Shown in pieces: positions 57,744-64,000 of a stretch of 64,000 nt of DNA; the first letter of the stretch is position 1; each line of letters starts with the position of its first letter. The notes under the pieces were generated by a model. It made no database searches. It worked only from the letters and a program-made list of their open reading frames with translations, and was not told the DNA's origin. The position numbers and the translations under genes are program-made. The stretch is from Bilabrum cf. latius (taxonomy: Eukaryota > Bigyra: Bicosoecida > Bigyra > Bicosoecida), in assembly GCA_965178125.1 (NCBI GenBank), contig OZ237754.1:868001-932000 (forward strand), read 5' to 3'.

Positions 57744-58118
57744 ATGCACAATTATGAATATATTGAAATTAAACCATCTCAAATCCATGGACATGGCGTG
57801 TTTGCTCGATGCAAGATTGCCAAGGGCACTAAATTAGCCTATTTTTACGGCATACCCATGAAACCCAAAGATATCATGCTCAAATACGGCAACTACCGTT
57901 TTACATATCGGCGCCCATTTCAAAGCACATGGATTTGCAGCAGAGAAACACCCAATCTAATCAATTTTGTTAACTCTGTGGGCTTTGGTAAATCCAAAGG
58001 AATGAAAGCAAATGTTATTCTCAAAAACAGATGGCTAGTTCCCATCCGAGATATCCAAGCTGGTGAAGAATTACTGCTCGAATATCCTAAGGGATACTGG
58101 AAGCACGGCGATGATTAA
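57744..58118 (+). CDS. Minimal SET-domain lysine methyltransferase
   Basis: 124 residues, ATG at 57744, TAA stop, no TAG. The whole protein is a SET domain: IHGHGVFARCKIAKGTKLAY at residues 13-32 (GxG SAM-binding start), NLINFVNSVGFG near 71 (the NHS-type motif, here NFVN), and IQAGEELLLEYPKGYW near 102-118 (GEEL..Y with the catalytic Tyr). Pre- and post-SET Cys are missing. The size matches vSET of chlorella viruses (119 residues), which methylates histone H3 Lys27 and silences host genes. The same target here is inference. Confidence 0.9.
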   Translation: MHNYEYIEIKPSQIHGHGVFARCKIAKGTKLAYFYGIPMKPKDIMLKYGNYRFTYRRPFQSTWICSRETPNLINFVNSVGFGKSKGMKANVILKNRWLVPIRDIQAGEELLLEYPKGYWKHGDD

Positions 58119-58158
58119 ATTTAGTGAAATTAAAAAACAATAAATTTAATTAATCCGT

Positions 58159-58809
58159 TTAGGCTGTTGGTGGGTACATCATCCAGTTAAACTGGAAATC
58201 GTTGCCTCCATGTGCGCCTGTAAGATGCACTGTAAATTCACCATCACCCGCAGTTACGTGGGTAAAATCAACTCCGCCTGTGGGTACACTTGTGGGTGTT
58301 AGATGCACGTGATGATCAGATGTGCAGCCTGCTGCAGCCACAACTAGTGTTTGACCACCTCCGCTCCAGGTTTCCTATCCTCTTAGTGCAGGTACGTTGT
58401 TTGCAGTTACATCGCCCTAAACTATGATGTTACCAGATCCAGATCCACCTGTAATGCGAACACCTGCACCGGCTGAATTGGCTCCAAATCTTACCTCGCC
58501 CGGGCTAAAGAACATCTATCCTGTGCCCTGATCGCCCCATCCTATGATACCGAAGTTACCCTCACTGAAACTTGAATCGCCCTCGATGCTTCTGGCAACC
58601 ACATTTCCACCTAATTCCATATTACCTGTTGAACTTACTGCAAGAAGTTGAGTGGTTACATCGGATGCCACATTCTCAGAGTTAATTATAAAATTTCCAC
58701 CTTTAGCTGAAAAGGAAGCCCCTGAAGTAGAGCCTGATGTTTCAGTGCAAAGTAGTTTGTTTACGTAGATTTGTTCATCGTTTGGTTCGTTAAAAGTACT
58801 AGCTGACAT
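58159..58809 (-). CDS. Fibre- or spike-like virion protein
   Basis: 216 residues, ATG at 58809, TAA at 58159-58161, three TAG. The sequence is a series of short Gly/Ser/Asn-rich beta strands (NFIINSENVASDVTTQL, STGNMELGGNVVARSIEG, GVRITGGSGSGNIIV), the pattern of trimeric beta-helical fibres, and ends in a domain with HHVHLTPTSVPTGG and GNDFQFNWMMYPPTA. A role in host attachment is the natural guess. It diverges from the next gene over a 47-bp spacer. Confidence 0.65.
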
Positions 58810-58856
58810 AGCTTATAACTTAAACTACAAAAAAATAATTTAATTCTTAATCCTAT

Positions 58857-59477
58857 ATGGTAGAACCCAACACCGTAATTATAGGGGCATCTGTTGCCCC
58901 ATGGATTTACAAAGCAGGTTGCATGATCTTAGATTGGCTCTAGAAGCCCCGCTCACAACGCCGAAAGTTAGTGCTTCTTCTTCCTTAGAAAGCACTTAAA
59001 AGCACTATATGCAAACGCTTAACCAGTAGCAACCCCAATGTTCGTTTATATGATTTAGATGAAGTTGTATTAGCCCGAGCATCTGCCGAAGATGTAGTTA
59101 AACTTAAGTTAGCTGAGCACTGCGATAACAACGCTTCCGAGTTACTCAGGTATAAATACGTTTAGAGTGCCATTGATGAAATTAAAGCAACTTGGTTAAA
59201 GGATCGCAATCACCGTGCTATTTTTGTTACCAGTGATGCTTCTGTAGTTGCCTCCATCTTCAAACCCACCTCGATTGGTGTTGCTATGCCGAGCGAACAA
59301 TTTCACCAGCAACTTATCCAAAAATTAAGCCCTGAGGAGCAAACTGTTGCCAACCGATCACATGCCCAGTTTAGAGATTTATTTTATCGCACTGATGATC
59401 CATGTTCGGTCTACGATTCACTGCAAGATCTAGCAAATATCATCATTGCTCACTATGGCTTGAACTACAGACCTTAA
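58857..59477 (+). CDS. Virus protein of unknown function
   Basis: 206 residues, ATG at 58857 after TTAATCCTAT, TAA stop, TAG at three sites in the first half. The blocks TVIIGASVAPWIYKAG, RKLVLLLPQKALKS, VRLYDLDEVVLAR and RAIFVTSDASVVASIF look like a Rossmann-type alternation of strands and helices. No P-loop or other signature is present. Function is unknown. Confidence 0.78.
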
Positions 59478-59528
59478 GCCTTTAAGCCTTTAAGAATAAT
59501 TATTTTCTCCACCAGGATTATAGCAAAT

Positions 59529-59948
59529 ATGCCAAAACCACTCAAAGTAGTAATAAAGAAAAGAGAACCCGCTCCTAGCCACAACCCAATCGCCTTGATT
59601 CACCCCGAAACCTCGAATACCGTTCAGGAACTGCACCAGTAGTACACCGAATCGTTCGAGCAGAACCAGCAGGAAATCAAGAACCTCAAACTAGAAGCCC
59701 GTCGGTTGCTACGCAAGGTACGCAAATAGTGCCCTGAAATTCATGAACAGATTAGAGAACTTCGAACTAACCTCAAATAGCAAAAACACAACCTAGAACA
59801 ACTACAACAGGAAATCAAAGCGCAATCTGATTTGCTTCGATCGAGCGCACCCGAGGAATACCAAAGGCTGGATAAGATTCGAGAAGAATCCAAAAAGTTA
59901 CAAAAGCAACTCCAATACGATCAAAATGTTGCCGATTTTCTAAATTAA
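59529..59948 (+). CDS. Coiled-coil virus protein
   Basis: 139 residues, ATG at 59529, TAA at 59946-59948, three TAG. After a basic Pro-containing start (MPKPLKVVIKKREPAP) almost all of it is predicted coiled coil rich in Gln, Glu, Lys and Leu (QNQQEIKNLKLEARRLLRKV, EQLQQEIKAQSDLL, EESKKLQKQLQYD). Probably a structural or scaffold protein. No standard-code frame of this size is visible because of the TAG codons. Confidence 0.75.
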
Positions 59949-59960
59949 TTTCTATTTTTA

Positions 59961-60033
59961 CTTTTAATCCTGTACTAAATTGATACGGATTAAATGCAAA
60001 ATATTCTCTGTCTAGATACTCACCCAGAGAAAA
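59961..60033 (-). terminator. Double-hairpin 3'-end element, copy 2
   Basis: On the minus strand: TTTTCTCTGGGTGAG, then CAGAGAATATTTTGC, then TTTAATCCGTATCAATTTAG and TACAGGATTAAAAG. Two stems can form (TTCTCTG with CAGAGAA, TTTAATCC.GTA with TAC.GGATTAAA). It overlaps the last codons of the minus-strand gene ending at 60020 and lies between convergent gene ends. Confidence 0.65.
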
Positions 60034-60388
60034 TCCTGTTTTCATTAATTAGATAGTTTGGTTTTATACCGCCCCCGATCAGTTTGTAAACATCTACGTG
60101 ATCTAAATGCGGTTTCTGCAAATGACCCCTAACTCCCAACACAATTAGATTTTCCACCAATCGAATGCGAATGCTAAAAGCACCCGATTTGTGAGTTTGT
60201 CGCTTTGCAATCCAGATATCATTATCAATATGCTGTTGGTTCAACGGAGATGAGTACACTGTTTCATAAACAGTATTTCCAGCCTCGTGCTACACCTTTT
60301 TCCCATTTCGTGCTATTTCAACAAACAAATCCTAGATTTGTTCCATTCGAATGCTTTCAATTCCTTTACTACTATCGCTATTGTTCAT
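60020..60388 (-). pseudogene. Virus protein of unknown function with a one-base frameshift
   Basis: ATG at 60388 opens a frame reading SSKGIESIRMEQIQDLFVEI (one TAG), which breaks at an A-run near 60300. With one extra A, the product would continue without interruption into the frame ending with TGA at 60020 (YSSPLNQQHID, GAFSIRIRLVENLIVLGVRG). So either a homopolymer sequencing error or a real deletion separates the halves. Intact length would be about 123 residues. No family is recognised. Confidence 0.6.
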
Positions 60389-60451
60389 TTATATTTTACC
60401 ATAGATAATTTCAAATCATATTATTCCATTCCCATTTCCATTCCCATTTAC

Positions 60452-60523
60452 CTTTAATCCCGTACTAAATTGATACGGATTAAATGCAAAATATTCTCTG
60501 TCTAGATACTCACCCAGAGAAAA
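60452..60523 (-). terminator. Double-hairpin 3'-end element, copy 3
   Basis: Nearly identical to copy 2 over 72 bp. It lies one base beyond the stop of the minus-strand gene ending at 60525, again in sense orientation. It precedes the start region of the gene at 60388, so it also separates two head-to-tail genes. Confidence 0.65.
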
Positions 60524-60524
60524 C

Positions 60525-60812
60525 TCAATTTGAATCAACTTTCAGCCATTCCCATGGTTTCCTCATGGGTAGCCAATCTACTGGTACCTCCTCCACCTTG
60601 TAGTGCTTTGATACACCTTCTTCAGCATTCTTAACCTTATAAGTTCCTTTCTTGATTAGGTTAACTGTTAACCTACTGATTGGATGCAATTTAAACAAAT
60701 CCGAATGCATTTCTGCCAACAGCTTTAGTACCGTATTGCAGTTTCTAACCTAATACACATGCTAACTTTTATCTAGTTCTATCACCTTTAACTTTACATT
60801 ATGTTTACTCAT
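60525..60812 (-). CDS. Small virus protein of unknown function
   Basis: 95 residues, ATG at 60812, TGA at 60525-60527, TAG at two sites in the first 25 codons. The sequence is Lys/Val-rich at the N-terminus (MSKHNVKLKVIELDKS) and ends in VPVDWLPMRKPWEWLKVDSN. The small size and lack of motifs prevent a call. It diverges from the zinc-finger gene at 60888. Confidence 0.7.
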
Positions 60813-60887
60813 TTCTATAATATATCCTATATTTTTTAATTCATTTTTTTAAAAAATAGTTTAAGAACTTTCCTAACTCTATACTAT

Positions 60888-61175
60888 ATGGTAAATAAAT
60901 GCACTCACACCTCTCAAACCTCAATCGTTCTTGAAAACAGTGTTCATTATGGAAAACAAGTATGTTCCCATTGTGGCAAATGGCTAAAATGGCTACCCAA
61001 TCCTAAAACTGCTATCCTACTCTCAAGGCAAAAACAATGCATCCAAGATTTACTACTCCTGGATTCTCTACCTGATCACTATTGTAAATTTATCTAGGGC
61101 ATATCCCAATCCAAACGCCTCTCTCCTAAACAGCAAAAATATCTTTTCGCTCTACATTCTTAGTTCATTAAGTAA
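60888..61175 (+). CDS. Small zinc-finger-like virus protein
   Basis: 95 residues, ATG at 60888 after CTCTATACTAT, TAA at 61173-61175, three TAG near the end. Residues 20-40 read HYGKQVCSHCGKWLKWLPNP, a CxxC knuckle with upstream Cys and His (KCTHTS) that could complete a zinc site; this HYGK..C..CG.W.KW pattern recurs in small viral and phage proteins. It lies upstream of the replication gene and could act with it. Role unknown. Confidence 0.78.
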
Positions 61176-61577
61176 ACCAAATAATATTTGGTTTAGTTCA
61201 GAGGGATCGAACATTTATGAACATTTATGAACATTAAAATGTTCCTTACTTTAATTCGGATTTTATTTGTTTTTATAGGGGTAGAACGTTTTGAACATTA
61301 AAAAAATATAAATATAAAAAAAAACGTTTTTCACACATTTTTGAAATTAAAAAATGGTGAAAATAAGGTTTTTTACAAATCAAACCCACCCTCAAAAACG
61401 CTCATTTTTTTTACTTGATCATCGTAGGGAATTTCTGTACGAAATCCGAGGAACGTTAAAATGAGCGTTTTTAGAGTTAATTGCAATGATCAGGCTTCCG
61501 ATCTAAACACAAGTTAATTTGATTATAATCAACTTTTTAAAAAACTGATTTAAAAAAATTTAGTGGAATATAATATA
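61176..61577. other. AT-rich region with repeats upstream of the replication gene; origin candidate
   Basis: No gene. Two tandem GAACATTTAT units (61209 and 61219) run into the small palindrome GAACATTAAAATGTTC (61229-61244). A 15-bp inverted repeat (AAAAACGCTCATTTT at 61394-61408, complement at 61458-61472) encloses a 49-base loop with TGATCATCGT. Such a cluster before a polymerase-helicase gene fits an origin or promoter. Confidence 0.5.
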
Positions 61578-64000
61578 ATGCAAATTTCGATAACCGATTT
61601 AGTAAAACCTCTACCTGTGGGATCAACAGTACAAACAAAAATTGTAGTGGATGTAAAGCGCTCCAAAATGGTGGAAAAGCATCTCAACCGTATTTTGTTT
61701 TCTTTAATGGCAGGATCAGATCTGGTAGATATTCGAGCCGAAATTACCAAAACCCAGAATATCTTGAAACGGCATATCGGGCGATCAAAAAAAGCAACCA
61801 TCAATCGAAAGGTGGATTTTACATGCACTAGAGGATTCGGGCGGTTTTACAGTGATGATGGGTTTGTAAATATTACACGACCGATTAGGCATTTCTTATG
61901 CCAAGATAATTACATTGATCTTGATGTTTGTAACTGCCACCCTGTTATTGCTGAACAGTTGTACCCGGTTTTAACTAACAAACCTTCAGTTGCCATTAAG
62001 AGGCTAAACAATGAACGCAAGCGCATATTTGCCGAATTCTTAGAGGATCACAAATTACCCAAGGATAGCATCAAGAAACTAGGATTTGCTTGTTTATACG
62101 ATGGTAGCATTTAGGGTACTGCAAAACAAATTGGAATCGAGGATCTTCAAGAGCTCACTCACAGATGCAAACAAAACTACGATTTATTTGTTAAAGCCAA
62201 ACGGGAGTTTGCTGAAATCATGCAGCATGTAAAACAAATAATGGGTTCTGATTGGGAGTTGTTACCTTGTAATCCCGGTAAAGAAAATACTGATAGAGCC
62301 GATGTAGGCAAACTTTCAAGTTTCTTTCAGCACATTGAACGGTAGATAACCGAGCATATTGCTTTCATTCTGAATGGTAAGTTTAAGTGCAAGGTGGCTG
62401 ATTATTAGTACGATGGCGTGTTTTTGCGTGATGTTTAGAGCAAAACGGTAAACACATGGATTCCAGCTATCGAACAGTTCATCTATGAAAAGACAGGTTT
62501 CCGAGTAAAACTGGAAACAAAACGAATGGAAAACTATCAAGTGGATGCTATTTTAGAATCCGATCAAGAAGCACCTGTACCCAAAGAGGTTTAGGATTAC
62601 TTGGATGAAAAAGAACAGCAGGTAATTAAGCATATTGAAAGTAACAATCCTTTTGATCCGTTCTTTCATAATTCGATGGATACAGAACGTGTTCCGATAA
62701 AACTACATAGCATCATGGATTACAGTAAATTAAACAAGTTACGATAGTAGTATTTCGAGAACTTTTGTGTAAAGATAGAAAATCCTGCGATGTTTGTACG
62801 TGTTTTTCCAGAATCAGGAGATGCTGTAACTATCAATCGCCAAAATCTGTTAGTTAGTTTTGAGAACTTACGGCATGGCAATAAAAACCAACCTTGGATT
62901 ACCGAATGCTGGTTAAAATCAGCCTCTATCAAAACCTACACGAAAACTACGTTTGTACCATACACTATCAATCCGCCACCTAACCACATGGTAGAAAACA
63001 AATTCAACATGTTTAAGGGATTCATGCATTCAGTAACACCACCTGATAACTTCAAGATGGATCAAACCAAAATCCAGCCGATTCTAGATCACTTGCACGA
63101 TATTTGGTGTGGTGGTGATTAGATGTGTTACAAGTATATTCTTGATTGGATGGCATCGATTGCTCAAACACCATGGAAAAAATCCTTGGTGGCTGTTGTT
63201 TTGGTTTCAATCAGAGAGGGTGCAGGTAAGAATTCAATCATGGAGTTTTTGAAAGAACATGTGTTTGGCAATTAGTACATTCGTGATGTGAGTAACATTA
63301 ATGATTTAACCAGATAGTTTAACATGGACGGAATGAAAACCATCTTTACAGTTTGCAATGAGATTGGATCACAGGGTGGTGCTTACCGAAATGCAGATTC
63401 CTTAAAGGATATGATTACTCGCAAAACGCAGCGGATTGAAACCAAAGGAGTAGATCCAATTCAAATGAGCTGTTTTAATAATTTTATGCTCACATCACAG
63501 TATTGGAAATGGGTCGCCAAGATTTCCAGTAGTGATCGCAGGTACTTTTGTTTAGATGCAGATAACAAACGATGTAACGATGTTGATTATTTCACTAATC
63601 TGTTTAAGTTTTTAACTCCTGAATCAGGCAAACATTTTTGGTATTACCTGTTATCCCGTGATCTTTCAACAGTAAACCTAAGAAATATTCCAATGACTGA
63701 TTTAAAGCGTGATATGGCATCCTTGAGCTATGATCCATTCATTAAAACGCTGATTGAATTAGAAAATTAGAGAGTTGATGGAGAAGATCGATATACGGCT
63801 CAAGAGTTAATGCTGCTATACAATCATGTAAATGAAAAGGATAGCATAAAATCTACCAGATCGTTTAGTAAACAATTCAAGAAATGGAGCAACGATTTCT
63901 TTAAGGTTTGCTAGATTGGTAAAACACGAACTAGGGGGTTCTTAATTACACCCGAGGGCAACCTTGAATTGATCAGGTAGGTGTTAAAAGATCCTGTTTG
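61578..64000 (+). CDS. TVpol-type DNA polymerase fused to SF3 helicase, 3' end outside the window
   Basis: 807 codons are visible from ATG at 61578 to the right edge, with thirteen TAG read as Gln (two adjacent at 62745-62750). The N-terminal half fits the transposon-virus polymerase (TVpol, family A-like): YIDLDVCNCHPVIAEQ near residue 112 (DxxNxHP motif) and YDGVFLRDV near 277 (active-site-type DG). The C-terminal part is a superfamily 3 helicase: REGAGKNS near 547 (Walker A), MKTIFTVCNEI near 590 (Walker B) and NNFMLTSQY near 634 (motif C Asn). This is the genome replication protein of many PLVs and virophages. ATG was chosen over the upstream GTG at 61563 because it follows the AT-rich leader. 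Confidence 0.88.

Larger units (their letters stand above)
42962..64000. mobile_element. Integrated Polinton-like virus, left part
   Basis: The base composition drops sharply at 42962, where homology to TSP1-repeat gene A stops. The following 21 kb carry the morphogenetic set of the Polinton/PLV/virophage lineage: retrovirus-type integrase, FtsK/HerA-type packaging ATPase, adenain-like protease, minor and double-jelly-roll major capsid proteins, and a TVpol-SF3 helicase. Genes are packed on both strands with tiny spacers and short AT-rich leaders. The right end is not in the window. All main genes are open once TAG is read as Gln, so the virus shares the host code and may be a functional provirus. 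Confidence 0.93.

Noticed and set aside
1-64000. Widespread pseudogenes caused by TAG stops
   Set aside because: Frames remain in phase across dozens of TAG codons with no TAA or TGA, and paralogues show CAG at five of the sites.

Overview
The window joins two very different DNAs. Bases 1-42961 are GC-rich eukaryotic nuclear DNA: secreted and membrane proteins with thrombospondin repeats, GT-AG introns, a hAT transposon and a large satellite. Bases 42962-64000 are AT-rich, gene-dense DNA of an integrated Polinton-like virus (PLV, double-jelly-roll capsid lineage), which runs off the right edge. The host is a protist or alga that I cannot place further.

The key to the window is the genetic code. 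Read with the standard code, almost every gene looks shredded by TAG. Read with TAG as an amino acid, the fragments join in one frame into full-length genes that end only in TGA (host) or TAA/TGA (virus). Paralogues inside the window identify the amino acid: at five TAG sites (28148-28150, 33012-33014, 37208-37210, 38078-38080, 41825-41827) the duplicate gene has CAG (Gln). UAG = Gln, with UAA and UGA as stops, is the pattern of NCBI table 15. Virus genes use the same code heavily: 9 TAG in the major capsid gene, 13 in the polymerase-helicase, 15 in one structural-type gene. All coordinates below use this reading.

Host part: a 1,653-codon gene of unknown function, open at the left edge (3-4964); a 1.2 kb hAT element with 8-bp target duplications (5120-6315); an EVE-domain gene (6564-7382); an ankyrin remnant (about 8.3-8.6 kb); a giant thrombospondin-repeat membrane protein with two introns (9162-17831); a satellite of about 49 copies of a 123/124-bp unit (18382-24458); a repeat-rich zone with 340-bp LTR-like repeats (24654-27078); two copies of a secreted glycosidase-like gene in an inverted duplication (27383-34949) around a truncated membrane-protein gene; and a second thrombospondin-repeat gene (35813-42961), whose 5' part is cut off by the virus.

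Virus part: a 65-bp palindrome marks the left end exactly where host homology stops. Then come iteron-like repeats, a MORN-like repeat protein, a fusion of a shared N-terminal module with a TET/JBP-like dioxygenase and an FkbM-like methyltransferase, a chromodomain integrase, a packaging ATPase, an adenain-like protease, minor and major capsid proteins, a GIY-YIG nuclease, a SET-domain methyltransferase, a fibre-like protein, and a TVpol-type polymerase fused to an SF3 helicase. The dioxygenase, SET domain and chromodomain together suggest that this virus works on chromatin or DNA modification. Divergent gene pairs share 38-75 bp spacers, and a repeated double-hairpin element lies at several gene ends.
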